Source: a virus. Taken from it: a stretch of DNA of 25,342 nucleotides. The stretch is taken from the IMG/VR virus record IMGVR_UViG_3300007541_000194, positions 1 through 25,342 of that record. The stretch is one strand, 5' to 3'. Below are positions 5,387 through 12,613 of the stretch, piece after piece. Numbering within the stretch: the stretch's first letter is position 1; the number at the start of each line of letters is the position of its first letter. A model generated the notes under the pieces. It ran no database searches. It was given only the letters and a program-made list of their open reading frames with translations, and was not told the DNA's origin. Both the position numbers and the translations under genes were made by a program.

Positions 5387-5736
5387 CAGAATGGTACCGC
5401 CGCGCTACCGTCAGCCTTGAGCCACTCAACAATGCCAACCCGGCTGGCCACGATGTTGTGGTAGGCCTTGCCCTGGTACTCACGCACCGAGGTGTAGCCT
5501 TCGACTGCGACCTTCGCGCCCTTGTAGATGGCCTCAAGGATCACCGGCTGAAGGGCCTCTTTGAACACGGCGACGTCGTACCAGATTGGATCTGGACCCT
5601 TATCGCCCTTGCTCTCTGGGTACCCTGTCTGCACTGCGAGACGGAAGGTTACGATCTTACCCTTCTGGGTATCCTTCGTCTCCGGCGTTCCACCGACTGC
5701 TCCTACTGTTGCCAAGAACGTTCCTTTGCTAGGCAT
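5386..5736 (-). CDS. ssb: Single-stranded DNA-binding protein (SSB-like OB fold)
   Basis: A 116-aa protein with the layout of an SSB OB fold: first strand (GTFLATVGAVGG), a strand in FRLAVQTG, DPIWYDVAVFKEALQP, then GAKVAVEGYTSVREYQGK and a closing strand. The phrase 'KVAVEGYTSVREYQGKAYHN' matches the well-conserved strand 4-5 region of bacterial SSBs. The long acidic tail ending DDDIPF of host SSBs is absent; this one ends in AAVPF. It would coat unwound phage DNA alongside the DnaB and primase of the same operon. The ribosome binding site TAGGAGG lies inside the end of the upstream nuclease gene. Confidence 0.85.
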   Translation of the reverse strand: MPSKGTFLATVGAVGGTPETKDTQKGKIVTFRLAVQTGYPESKGDKGPDPIWYDVAVFKEALQPVILEAIYKGAKVAVEGYTSVREYQGKAYHNIVASRVGIVEWLKADGSAAVPF

Positions 5737-6073
5737 TTTCTTTTCCTCCTACGCTATCGATAAATTCTCCGAGCTCGAGCGCAATGTACGCTCGCTTCGG
5801 CTTACCCGGTCCGTCTGCACTGACGAAGACGACACCGCGCTGTTGACCCGCCACCGGAGTGAGCGAGTTGAGAAGGCTCCAAACCTTCTCACTAAAGTTC
5901 GATGGCCCAGACTTTACCTGGATCACGATCCACTCGTCGTGCTTTCCACCGTCGACCTTGCTCCCGAACATCCCAGTCCGGCTGATGCCGAGCTGCTTGC
6001 ATGCCCAGAGCTCAAGCGCGTTGCCACGCTTGCGATTGTTGCGCCCCCTCCGGGAGGCAGCAGCATCCTTCAT
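5729..6073 (-). CDS. Holliday-junction-resolvase-like PD-(D/E)XK nuclease
   Basis: The start is ATG 6073, with GGAGG 5 bases upstream and overlap with the previous stop; the longer ORF start at 6121 lies inside that gene. The 114-aa protein has RKRGNALELWACKQLG (E21), then DGGKHDEW (D46) and VIQVKSG (Q52, K54). This is the E...D...QxK metal site of archaeal-type resolvases and VRR-NUC-like nucleases. It likely resolves branched DNA formed in recombination or before packaging. It is about the normal length for the minimal fold. Confidence 0.8.
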   Translation of the reverse strand: MKDAAASRRGRNNRKRGNALELWACKQLGISRTGMFGSKVDGGKHDEWIVIQVKSGPSNFSEKVWSLLNSLTPVAGQQRGVVFVSADGPGKPKRAYIALELGEFIDSVGGKENA

Positions 6074-6402
6074 AGGCTCCTCCTGTCCCTGAGGAAGACC
6101 GGGGTGTTCGGCCCGACCCAACCGCCTGTGACGTTGAACTCCATGTACTCCACCGCGTCAAGGTAGATCTGCTCTGGTTCGATCTCTCTCTGCTCGAACT
6201 CAGCGTCCTTCCTAAACATGGTGATCAGGATGTCAAGACACTTGTCGTAGTCGTAGATCGCCACAGCGTGGCTGAAGTGCGTGCCAAACCCAATGAACGC
6301 TTTCTCGAATCCATCGGCCATGAGCGCGCTGTCCTGAGCGTACTCAGGGACGTCCATCTCCTCGTTGTGTGCGACGATTGCCATGTCTTTCATCTTTCCC
6401 AT
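6070..6402 (-). CDS. Conserved hypothetical phage protein (110 aa)
   Basis: ATG 6402 has AGGAGG 5-6 bases upstream; later ATGs (6393, 6384) are possible but less well placed. The protein is acidic. Its C-terminal segment DAVEYMEFNVTGGWVGPNTP is a pattern I recall from other phage proteins of unknown function found near replication genes. A central GFGTHFSHAVAIYDYDKC could hold a metal or active site, but nothing specific can be assigned. Confidence 0.75.
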   Translation of the reverse strand: MGKMKDMAIVAHNEEMDVPEYAQDSALMADGFEKAFIGFGTHFSHAVAIYDYDKCLDILITMFRKDAEFEQREIEPEQIYLDAVEYMEFNVTGGWVGPNTPVFLRDRRSL

Positions 6403-6411
6403 GAGTGCCTC

Positions 6412-6888
6412 CTACTCAATGACCTCAATCGATACCTTCTGGAGGCCGAGGCTGAGGTCAACCCCGAGCTCCTTGAACAGAGCCGGCGCAAGATCCACGA
6501 TGCGGTTCTTGGCCGGGCACTCACACCAGTCTACCACAAGGGCGACCACACTGCGACCGGTCTTGAGGTTGGTGATCCTGATTGGGTATGGGTTCATTCC
6601 GTATCGGAAGTTCTTTACCGCTCGCAGGGCTGGCCCTGCTGCCGCGTAGTACTTCACCCCGGCCCTGCTGTACCAAGTGCTCTGTCCGCTACGCTTGGCG
6701 TCGAACCATGATGCAACCCCAACGATCACGTTGGATGGCTTTGCCTCCGGCTCCGGCTCCGGGCTCGGGGATGGTGTTACCTGTACAGACACCGGGGTCA
6801 TCAAGCCTTCGGACTTGCCGATGCCGTACCCGCTGAAGAACGATGCGATCACACACATCGATGTCACGAATGCGATATAGATCCTCAT
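6412..6888 (-). CDS. Exported RlpA-like double-psi beta-barrel protein
   Basis: A 158-aa protein. Residues 4-22 form a signal or anchor helix after MR, residues of about 36-52 are a Pro/Glu-rich linker (PSPSPEPEPEAKPS), and residues 55-158 look like an RlpA-type barrel. The hallmarks are GVASWFDA, IRITNLKTGRSVV, VVDWCEC, and the closing RIVDLAPALFKELG followed by GLQKVSIEVI. RlpA barrels act on peptidoglycan, some as lytic transglycosylases through an Asp in the VxDxG-type position, here VVDW. The protein would act outside the membrane at the cell wall. It is odd inside a replication operon, directly after DnaB (ATGA overlap). Whether it is catalytic is unknown. Confidence 0.75.
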   Translation of the reverse strand: MRIYIAFVTSMCVIASFFSGYGIGKSEGLMTPVSVQVTPSPSPEPEPEAKPSNVIVGVASWFDAKRSGQSTWYSRAGVKYYAAAGPALRAVKNFRYGMNPYPIRITNLKTGRSVVALVVDWCECPAKNRIVDLAPALFKELGVDLSLGLQKVSIEVIE

Positions 6889-8150
6889 GAAACTGCCTCC
6901 TTAACTGCATTGTACGGAGGGAATGTCATGGTGGTAAAGTCGAACTCGACCTTCACCAACCCGACAGGACCCTGCCGATTCTTGAGAACCTCGATATCCA
7001 TTTCCCTGGTACCGAGCTCCCTCTTCAACCCGATGACGATGTCAGCGTCCTGCTCGATGGCCCCGGACTCCCGGAGGTCGTGCAGTTTCGGGTGTTGATC
7101 GTCTCGAAGTTCAACCGCACGGTTGAGCTGAGACAGCACGAGCACAGGGCAGTCGAACTCTCGGCCAAGGGCCTTGACGTTTCGGCTAATCCTTGTGACG
7201 CGCTGGACCTCAGAGTCCGTGCCGTCGTCCTTCAAGATCTGCATGTAGTCGATGATGATGCCACCGATGCCGCCAGCCAAGCTGCGTAGTTTGGCAGCCG
7301 CAGCGCGCACCGAACCGGTGGTTGCGTGAGGGTCGTCGAGGTACCAGATCCTCATGGTCTCTCTCTTTGCAAGAACCTCGATGGCAACCTTCTGCTCGTC
7401 CCCATTGAGCTGCCCACGAATCACCTTCGACGCATCGAGGTGGCCAAGCCGTGCAACAGCACGGTCCAAAAGCTGAGGCACGGTCATCTCGATCGAGACA
7501 AAGAGGATCGGATGCTGGCTTTGCTCAGCCCAGTTGTCGGCCACGTTATCGGCCAGCGCACTCTTGCCGACAGATGGACGAGCGGCCACAACGATCATCT
7601 CCCCGCCATGAGCAGGGGTAAGCAGCCTATCCAGCCCTCCGATATTGTAGGAGAGCCCATTGATGCCGGACATCCTTGCGACCTGGACGTCCTTGTACAT
7701 CTCGACTGCACTGTGTGGGGACAGAAGTGATCCGTCCTCCGCGTTCGACATGATCGAGGTGGTGGCCTGTGACAGGGCAGTCAGAAGGTCCTGCCTGGAC
7801 TCCTCCCGGTGCGCCTTGTCGATCAACTTCTCGAGCGCAACGATGAGGCGACGACGGAATCCGTCTCGCCGCACGATCTCTGCGTACTCTTCGGCTGGTG
7901 CCCGGTGGCCTTGAGTCATCTGGGTCAGGAGGGCGTTGAGGCCGACGCCATCCTGACCCATGGAGGCAATGTCTACCGACTTGCGCTCCTGCGATAAACG
8001 TACCATCGCGCTATATGCGCGGCGATACTCTGGCACATAGAAGTCCTCTGCCGTCAGCTTGTCGCTGACGAGCGGTATCTGAGCCGGGTCAAGGAGTAGC
8101 CGGGTCAGGAGGCCAGCCTCGGCCCCCTGGTTAAACGGCAACTGCTCCAT
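6885..8150 (-). CDS. dnaB: Replicative DNA helicase, DnaB family
   Basis: A 421-aa hexameric helicase that would unwind DNA at the phage replication fork. The N-terminal helical domain (LPFNQGAEAGLLTRLLLD, then DFYVPEYRRAYSAM) is as in DnaB. The RecA-like core has Walker A ARPSVGKSAL (K196), VSIEM, Walker B GIIIDYMQIL, the H3-type VLVLSQLNRAVE and the H4-type LRESGAIEQDADIVI. The length is slightly shorter than cellular DnaB (about 470). No intein is present. The ATG at 8150 overlaps the annealing-protein stop (TGATG). Confidence 0.97.
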   Translation of the reverse strand: MEQLPFNQGAEAGLLTRLLLDPAQIPLVSDKLTAEDFYVPEYRRAYSAMVRLSQERKSVDIASMGQDGVGLNALLTQMTQGHRAPAEEYAEIVRRDGFRRRLIVALEKLIDKAHREESRQDLLTALSQATTSIMSNAEDGSLLSPHSAVEMYKDVQVARMSGINGLSYNIGGLDRLLTPAHGGEMIVVAARPSVGKSALADNVADNWAEQSQHPILFVSIEMTVPQLLDRAVARLGHLDASKVIRGQLNGDEQKVAIEVLAKRETMRIWYLDDPHATTGSVRAAAAKLRSLAGGIGGIIIDYMQILKDDGTDSEVQRVTRISRNVKALGREFDCPVLVLSQLNRAVELRDDQHPKLHDLRESGAIEQDADIVIGLKRELGTREMDIEVLKNRQGPVGLVKVEFDFTTMTFPPYNAVKEAVS

Positions 8151-8728
8151 CAGCCGACCTTGGCCGTATCAGATGCGAGTTGGAACCGCGTGCCCTTCGT
8201 CTTCAGCTCTTCAAGGATGACGTCAACGTGCTGGTAGGTCAGACCCTCGCTTGAAGGAGTCCCTGCTACCAGCGCAAACAGCGCCTTGATCTGCTCTTCG
8301 CCAAGGCCCTGCTTCTTTGCCTCGGCAAACACCATGCGCTTCATGGCGTCAGTGGCGAGCTTGCCAGTAGAGGAGGCAGCCTTGGCCTCCCCCTGTGCCT
8401 GCTTCACTGCGACCTCCTCCTTGGAGGCGATGCCACGGTGCGCTGCGATGCCAAGACCGAGAGAGAGCGCACGGCCTACCGCTGAGGTGGCTGCGTTCTC
8501 AAGCTCCGACCCCCTTGTAAACCCGGTCTTGCCCGGGATCTCAAGCGAGCTGTAGTCCACTCCTGGCTTTGGGTCCTGAGGGTTGCGGTACGCATACGCG
8601 CGCACCACCACAAGCTTGTCCGAGAGCGATGCGATCTCCGTCTGGATGCTGCCCTCCGGGTATCGCTTGAAGAACTCTGCCACCCGGTCCTTGACCTCGA
8701 TGTAATTACTGAGTCGATCGTCTGCCAT
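8150..8728 (-). CDS. ERF-like single-strand annealing protein
   Basis: I choose ATG 8728 because AAGGAGG lies 7 bases upstream; ATG 8734 is only 1 base from that site, and ATG 8776 is deep in the previous gene. The 192-aa protein carries GSELENAATSAVGRALSLGL (about residues 73-92), the conserved helix of ERF-type recombinases, preceded by a beta region (VVVRAYAYRNPQDPKPG). It lies immediately after a Cas4-like nuclease, the usual exonuclease-plus-annealase pairing of phage recombination systems. The C-terminal part is divergent, so membership of ERF rather than another annealing family is likely but not certain. Confidence 0.7.
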   Translation of the reverse strand: MADDRLSNYIEVKDRVAEFFKRYPEGSIQTEIASLSDKLVVVRAYAYRNPQDPKPGVDYSSLEIPGKTGFTRGSELENAATSAVGRALSLGLGIAAHRGIASKEEVAVKQAQGEAKAASSTGKLATDAMKRMVFAEAKKQGLGEEQIKALFALVAGTPSSEGLTYQHVDVILEELKTKGTRFQLASDTAKVG

Positions 8729-8730
8729 GT

Positions 8731-9483
8731 TCATGCCTCCTTGTCTTCGTCCCAGCACTTCGTCTGGAACTGGCAATATCCGCAGAGCCAGTTGCGCTGC
8801 AGCTTACCCTTCTTAACCTCCGGCTTGAGCCGCTCTGGCAAGGTGCCAGAAGACTGGTGCGACTCCAACCGATTGATGCGGGAGATCAGGTCAGCGTCGC
8901 CCTCGGCAGTCCACTCGACCGGGTACTCCTCCATCATCATATCATCCTTCGAGACATAGATGATTCGGGCCTTGGTAAGGTCCGAACCAAGTGGCTCGAT
9001 GGCGTGCTCTTGCGGCGTTCCTTCGTTGACGATGCCGCCGTAGTAGCGCAGTGCATGCAAGTACGCACGCACCTGGCCAACGTGCTCTTCCTTGGGAAGC
9101 TCTTTATACTTGAACGCGTAGCTGTTGATTGTCTTGAACTCGAGCACCTCGTACGAGCGATCGTGGTGCTGCACAAGCATGTCAACAGATCCGACAAGCT
9201 TGATGTCGGCTGCGTTGACCTTGACCTCGTCCCACGCCTGGGCCACGTAGGTATTCGAGTGCTTCAACGCACCCTGGATGAAGTCGTGCATGATCTGCCC
9301 GACCTCAAGGATGCGATAGCTCCGGTCATCCCGGTCATCGGTTGGGGTGGTGCCTCGCACTTCGTAGATGGTCTTGCGGTCGCATCCGTACAGGCCGGAT
9401 GGGTGCCACATGCCATCGGGCTGACGGGGCTTGGCCGTAGCCCTGATGTATTCGTTCAGGGCCTGAGCAACAGTAAACGTCAT
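8731..9483 (-). CDS. Cas4/RecB-like PD-(D/E)XK exonuclease
   Basis: This 250-aa first gene of the operon has the RecB-family metal site H66, D101 (LVGSVDML), E115 and K117 (VLEFKT), with a downstream VGQVRAYLHALRYYGG (QxxxY motif). Cysteines C34, C234, C237 and C243 match the Cas4 pattern of one early and three late cysteines that bind a 4Fe-4S cluster. It probably resects DNA ends for the annealing protein encoded next. No CRISPR array or other cas gene is nearby, so it is a phage recombination nuclease, not a CRISPR adaptation gene. The ribosome binding site is GGAGG 4 bases before the ATG. Confidence 0.9.
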   Translation of the reverse strand: MTFTVAQALNEYIRATAKPRQPDGMWHPSGLYGCDRKTIYEVRGTTPTDDRDDRSYRILEVGQIMHDFIQGALKHSNTYVAQAWDEVKVNAADIKLVGSVDMLVQHHDRSYEVLEFKTINSYAFKYKELPKEEHVGQVRAYLHALRYYGGIVNEGTPQEHAIEPLGSDLTKARIIYVSKDDMMMEEYPVEWTAEGDADLISRINRLESHQSSGTLPERLKPEVKKGKLQRNWLCGYCQFQTKCWDEDKEA

Positions 9484-9497
9484 TTGGCCTCCGTTCT

Positions 9498-9519
9498 CCT
9501 AGCAGCAGCGCTGCCTAGG
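9498..9519 (-). promoter_or_regulatory. Inverted repeat at the start of the replication transcript
   Basis: CCTAG (9498-9502) and GCAGC (9505-9509) pair with GCTGC (9510-9514) and CTAGG (9515-9519), leaving CA unpaired in one arm. The predicted transcription start of the leftward promoter falls at about 9518, so this repeat would be the first thing transcribed. It would fold just upstream of the GGAGG site of the nuclease gene. It could be an operator, an mRNA-stabilising 5' hairpin, or both. Confidence 0.55.
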
Positions 9520-9524
9520 TAAGG

Positions 9525-9553
9525 AGTCTACGCCCTGCCTGACAGGCTGTCAA
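9525..9553 (-). promoter_or_regulatory. Sigma-70-type promoter of the replication operon
   Basis: Reading leftward, a perfect -35 box TTGACA (9548-9553) is separated by 17 bases from a -10 box TAGACT (9525-9530; four of six consensus bases). The expected start is near 9518, about 35 bases before the ATG at 9483. It lies just past the late-operon terminator, exactly where an independent promoter is needed. Confidence 0.8.
9540..9552. promoter_or_regulatory. Palindromic putative operator over the -35 box
   Basis: TGACAGGCTGTCA is a perfect palindrome with 6-base arms and a central G. It covers five bases of the -35 box. A dimeric repressor bound here would block the promoter. No repressor gene is recognised in the window. 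Confidence 0.55.
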
Positions 9554-9563
9554 GCGCCAAAAG

Positions 9564-9593
9564 AAAAAGCCCCTGGCACAAAGGCCAGGGGCT
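9564..9593 (-). terminator. Rho-independent terminator of the late operon
   Basis: Read leftward, a 10-bp hairpin (arms 9584-9593 and 9568-9577, 6-base loop) is followed by TTTTT (9564-9568). It lies 15 bases after the holin stop codon. A second inverted repeat GGGGCT/AGCCCC (9594-9599/9601-9606) directly precedes it and could compete for folding. Confidence 0.9.
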
Positions 9594-9608
9594 GGGGCTC
9601 AGCCCCGC

Positions 9609-9902
9609 TTAGATATCGAACTGCTTCTCTTCGGCAGCCTTATCCTCAGGCGTCTTCTCCTTGATCCCGAACTGCGTGTTCTTCGGATCGAGGAACTTGA
9701 TCAGGATCTGGAGACCAGATGCAAGACCAGCCGAGAGAATGGTTCGGAAGTCACCGCCACTGATATCCAGGAGCGGGATGCCGAGACCAAGGGCGACTGA
9801 GATCGAGACAGTGATGAACGTGCGGCCGAACTCAATGAGTGCCTCGTCAACACCAGTGTTGTCGATGACCCAACGAATTCCTGCCTTAAGATCTGAGTAC
9901 AT
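9609..9902 (-). CDS. Holin, phage r1t-like
   Basis: This 97-aa membrane protein follows the peptidase gene, with AGGAG 5 bases before the ATG. Two hydrophobic segments (about residues 28-45, ITVSISVALGLGIPLL, and 54-70, ILSAGLASGLQILIKFL) are followed by DPKN and a charged tail (KEKTPEDKAAEEKQ). This layout fits small two-helix holins such as the r1t group, which make the inner-membrane holes that trigger lysis. It is the last gene of the late operon, 15 bases before its terminator. The exact family is not certain. Confidence 0.75.
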   Translation of the reverse strand: MYSDLKAGIRWVIDNTGVDEALIEFGRTFITVSISVALGLGIPLLDISGGDFRTILSAGLASGLQILIKFLDPKNTQFGIKEKTPEDKAAEEKQFDI

Positions 9903-9910
9903 TGTTTCTC

Positions 9911-10525
9911 CTATTTGTATTCGACAATGACAACATGCTTGTGCGGGGCCCCATTGTCCTTGCCGGCAACGCGCTTGGAGTCAGCAATCTGCTTGAGCTG
10001 ATCCTCGGTTACCTTCACGCCGAACTTCTCCTTGCCCTTACCAGAACGTGTTGGGCAGGCCCATTGCCACCCGTCTACAGCATCCCACCCTGCCGCAGTC
10101 ATGTGGCCGTAGCCTTCCTTAATGTGCTTCGGCCCCTTAGTCTGCCAGTACTTCTGCCACTTCTTGTGCCATTCACTGATCTCGACATCGGGATACCCGA
10201 CAGCCTGCTGGACCCAAATAATGAGTCCTGCTCCACGGTGCGCTGAGAGAACGACATCGTCCCATGACTTCGCATACCGGGCGGTTCCACCAAGGACCTT
10301 GACAGTCTTGATGAGTTGGCCCAGTGATGACCCGTTGTCGCTCACTCCCTCCTTGTCAACTATGCCTGTGGCTTTAGTCTTCGCCTTGATGCCGTCTCCG
10401 GCACTCGGGTCGATGAGGTACTTCGCCGCCCAGGCCAAGGCAGCCGACGCAGAACTCGGGCCGCAATCGTCTAAGATGCCGCCCTTTTCTACGTGATCGA
10501 GCTGACTCTTCACCTTGAATTTCAT
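9911..10525 (-). CDS. C39-like cysteine peptidase, putative endolysin
   Basis: A 204-aa protein with LDDCGPSSASAALAW (nucleophile C21) and EGYGHMTAAGWDAVDGW (H141 and a following Asp) gives the Cys-His-Asp order of papain-like C39 peptidases. Actinobacterial phage lysins often carry such a domain at the N-terminus to cut peptide crosslinks in peptidoglycan. The flanking small membrane proteins support a lysis role. There is no separate wall-binding or amidase domain; after the catalytic His there is only a Lys-rich end (SGKGKEKFGVKV). A role as a virion-associated peptidase is the alternative. Ribosome binding site GGAGGG before ATG. Confidence 0.75.
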   Translation of the reverse strand: MKFKVKSQLDHVEKGGILDDCGPSSASAALAWAAKYLIDPSAGDGIKAKTKATGIVDKEGVSDNGSSLGQLIKTVKVLGGTARYAKSWDDVVLSAHRGAGLIIWVQQAVGYPDVEISEWHKKWQKYWQTKGPKHIKEGYGHMTAAGWDAVDGWQWACPTRSGKGKEKFGVKVTEDQLKQIADSKRVAGKDNGAPHKHVVIVEYK

Positions 10526-10696
10526 TTATTCCCTCCAACGCATTGGTCCCGTGACCAGCCAAGAGATCGTCAGTAAAACGAAAAGAGTTCCCATTACGGT
10601 CTGAGTCTGGCCTTCGGGGAGAACTACTACCGCGAACAAAAGTCCGAGAATTGTCCATGCTCCTCCGATGAGATCGTTTACGATGTTCTTAATCAA
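10526..10696 (-). CDS. Small two-helix membrane protein, lysis cassette (56 aa)
   Basis: The ORF runs from TTG 10696 to TAA 10526-10528 and exactly fills the gap between two genes. The TTG overlaps the upstream stop (TTGA), and the TAA abuts the next ATG; a GGGG-rich site lies upstream. Two hydrophobic helices (about residues 11-28, [16 protein letters not shown], and 35-50, [14 protein letters not shown]) are joined by an EGQTQT turn, and the tail MRWRE is charged. It is probably a second holin, an antiholin or another lysis accessory. Confidence 0.75.
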   Translation of the reverse strand: MIKNIVNDLIGGAWTILGLLFAVVVLPEGQTQTVMGTLFVLLTISWLVTGPMRWRE

Positions 10697-11844
10697 GACT
10701 TGTTCCCCTTTCTACTAGAAGAGCTGGATGAAGATGACGGTCCCCCTACTGGACCCCCTCCTCCTGTGCCACCGGCCCTCGCCATTGCTGCAGATACCGC
10801 AGCGCTTGCGACTTGGCTAATGACCACCGCAACCGCGACAGGTTGCGCCTCCTCTTTCTCCTCGGGGTCTAAGTCCTTTCCGATTTCTCCAATGTTTAAT
10901 ATCGCTTCAAATGATGCGCCGAATACTTCGGCAACTTGTTCGGCAGCCTCTCCAAATGCTTCCGCAATTTCCTCAACCGCTTCCTCTACACCTAGCAGTT
11001 CGTCAGTTGGCTCAGGAGAAGGCTCAACGCTAGGCTCAGGCTCAGGGCTAGGCTCGTCAGTAGGATCAGGACTCGGCTCAGGTTCCTCTGAAGGCTCTGG
11101 CTCGGGCGTCTCTTCGGGCTCGGGAGTCGGCTCTGGTTCTTCACTTGGCTCCGGCTCTGGCTCTACCGAGGGCTCAGGCTCTGGAGTCGGTTCAGGAGTT
11201 GGATCAGGAGTTGGCTCTGGCGTAGGCTCCGGAGTTGGCTCAGGCGTCGGCGAAGGTTCCGGCGTCGGCGTCGGTTCGGGCGTAGGCTCTGGCGTTGGGC
11301 TCGGCTCTGGAGATGGATCAACAGATGGCTCCGGCGTTGGCGTCGGTGTAGGATCCGGCGTCGGGCTTGGTGTTGGCGCTGGGCCTACTACCCAGGTTGT
11401 GTTTGTGATCTGAAGAAAGCCAGCCCCGCAGCACGAGTCCGTGCTCATAATCCGGAATCCGAACAGGCCGCCAGCCGCGATGTAGACGATCTGGCTGCCG
11501 CTCTGTTGCAGCGGGTTGTAGCCAGCCTGATCCCAGATCGCGAGGTCAGTCCAGCTCTCATCGAGCAGCATCTGTGCGCGATCGTAGAAGGCACCATCAG
11601 TCGTCCAGTACGCCCAGTCAAAGGTGACCGTCTCGCCAATGGACGAATCAGTCGTCAAGCCGGTCACCGTGTTCTGCCACGGGTACTCAGGACCAGCATT
11701 ATTGCTGCCCTCAATCAGGATTGATCCATCGGTCAGCGTGATTGTGCCGTTGGAGTCAACCTGCTGGTCCCACTGGTCTGTGCTGTCTAGGGCATACGCC
11801 TGAGCTGGCAGTGCCAGCAGGAGGAGGATGATGATATAGCGCAC
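10693..11844 (-). CDS. Secreted Pro/Glu-repeat surface-type protein
   Basis: A 383-aa protein from GTG 11844 (GGAGG 5 bases upstream). The signal peptide [18 protein letters not shown] is probably cut after ALA/AYA. Residues of about 20-152 are a beta-sandwich-like domain ([23 protein letters not shown]) resembling exoprotein domains seen before sorting anchors in bacteria. Residues 155-280 are [11 protein letters not shown] repeats. Residues 283-345 are helical ([17 protein letters not shown]), and there is a hydrophobic stretch ([19 protein letters not shown]), then a Gly- and Ser-rich tail ([14 protein letters not shown]). It probably sits across or outside the envelope. It lies between nucleotide genes and lysis genes; adhesion, superinfection exclusion and spanin-like roles are all possible. 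Confidence 0.75.
   Translation of the reverse strand: MRYIIILLLLALPAQAYALDSTDQWDQQVDSNGTITLTDGSILIEGSNNAGPEYPWQNTVTGLTTDSSIGETVTFDWAYWTTDGAFYDRAQMLLDESWTDLAIWDQAGYNPLQQSGSQIVYIAAGGLFGFRIMSTDSCCGAGFLQITNTTWVVGPAPTPSPTPDPTPTPTPEPSVDPSPEPSPTPEPTPEPTPTPEPSPTPEPTPEPTPEPTPDPTPEPTPEPEPSVEPEPEPSEEPEPTPEPEETPEPEPSEEPEPSPDPTDEPSPEPEPSVEPSPEPTDELLGVEEAVEEIAEAFGEAAEQVAEVFGASFEAILNIGEIGKDLDPEEKEEAQPVAVAVVISQVASAAVSAAMARAGGTGGGGPVGGPSSSSSSSSRKGNKS
11005..11383 (-). repeat. Degenerate hexamer/dodecamer repeats coding for PEPTPEP
   Basis: About 380 bases of short, imperfect tandem units (read leftward, mostly Pro-Glu-Pro-Thr/Ser codons with varying third bases). The third-base variation shows selection for the peptide rather than recent DNA expansion. 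Local copy-number change by slippage is still likely. Confidence 0.85.
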
Positions 11845-11856
11845 GTAGCCCTCCGG

Positions 11857-12246
11857 CTAAACGAGCGCTGCTACCTCCATCACTGCAGCGCTTAGGTCTT
11901 CGACCACTAGTGTTGAGTGGTAACGTAGCCACTTGGGGGCATTCTCTTTGGAGATCCCCCAGACCACGATTGGAATATTCTTTTCCCACGCGAAGTACAC
12001 TTCCATTGCAGTCCCCCACCCCGGGACTCGTCCGTCAACAAGGAGCGCATCGCACTTGGCGATTAGGCTTTTGTCAACGTTTACAACGGAGCTGTCGCTC
12101 TCGTCTACTTCGTAATGATGTGGATCAACGGCAGAGCAATTAGTAAAGTCGGACAGCCTGGCAGAAGCCTCTGCTCTCCACTCCATCGCATGGTCTGAGT
12201 CGACCAGCTCCATTGCCCCTGCAAGATAGACCTGCGGACTACTCAC
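11857..12246 (-). CDS. Nucleoside 2-deoxyribosyltransferase-like protein
   Basis: A 129-aa protein with VYLAGAME near the start, LIAKCDALLVDGR (D66) and GWGTAMEVYFAWEKNIPIVV (E82 in the position of the catalytic Glu). This is the layout of nucleoside 2-deoxyribosyltransferases, which move deoxyribose between bases. The small size is near that of the minimal fold. It would alter the deoxynucleotide pool, or make a nucleotide for DNA modification together with the neighbour upstream. It starts at GTG 12246, overlapping the upstream stop by 8 bases. Related family members bind nucleotides without this activity, so the substrate is unknown. Confidence 0.8.
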   Translation of the reverse strand: MSSPQVYLAGAMELVDSDHAMEWRAEASARLSDFTNCSAVDPHHYEVDESDSSVVNVDKSLIAKCDALLVDGRVPGWGTAMEVYFAWEKNIPIVVWGISKENAPKWLRYHSTLVVEDLSAAVMEVAALV

Positions 12247-12613
12247 AGTCCACCTCTTCTATAAGGCGCTCAGACTCTGGTTCTGTTTCATCAGAAAGTG
12301 GAAGCCCCCACAGCCCACGGTGAAGCGCCAGGGCAATCATTGCATAGTTGGCAATGTCCTTGAGCGCGTCCTCAAAGGTGTCTGTTGCCTCTCGGTCTAT
12401 AATCGGATTGAGGACAACCTGCCCGTTTACGACGTTCCCTTGGAGGGACTGACGCACACGTGCGACCTTATCGTCAGCTAATCTATTAACGACGCCGTAG
12501 ATCCCTTGGTTCCTGATATTCTCTGGGCCATACTTTCGCTGGCGCTCCACGAGAAGATCAAACGTTTCATCAAAGATCTGTGCAAATGCCTGCTGAAACG
12601 TTGCTGGTCTCAT
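12239..12613 (-). CDS. Nucleotide-modification-associated domain (DUF1599/Nmad1-like) protein
   Basis: I start at ATG 12613, which overlaps the exonuclease stop (ATGA); the ORF from 12739 is inside that gene. The 124-aa all-helical protein has ETFDLLVERQRKYGPEN, VVNRLADDKVARVRQSL and EDALKDIANYAMIALAL. These match the MazG-like helical proteins of the DUF1599 type: acidic metal-binding helices and a closing DIANYA. Members are linked in the literature to phage nucleotide modification or NTP clean-up. The next gene is a deoxyribosyltransferase-like protein, which supports a nucleotide role. Confidence 0.75.
   Translation of the reverse strand: MRPATFQQAFAQIFDETFDLLVERQRKYGPENIRNQGIYGVVNRLADDKVARVRQSLQGNVVNGQVVLNPIIDREATDTFEDALKDIANYAMIALALHRGLWGLPLSDETEPESERLIEEVDCE

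Noticed and set aside
8731-9483. Cas4-like protein as a sign of a CRISPR system.
   Set aside because: No repeat array or cas1/cas2 is present. The gene sits beside an ERF-like annealing protein, the normal phage recombination setting.
9540-9554. GGCTGTCAAG partly matches the L5-type stoperator (13-base asymmetric repressor site).
   Set aside because: Most of the match is just the complement of the -35 box TTGACA, and I found no repeated copies between genes elsewhere in the window.
10700-11413. Long + strand ORF opposite the Pro/Glu-repeat gene (Gly/Ser-rich).
   Set aside because: It is the antisense shadow of the PEPTPEP repeats. The leftward frame has a signal peptide, ribosome binding site and operon position.
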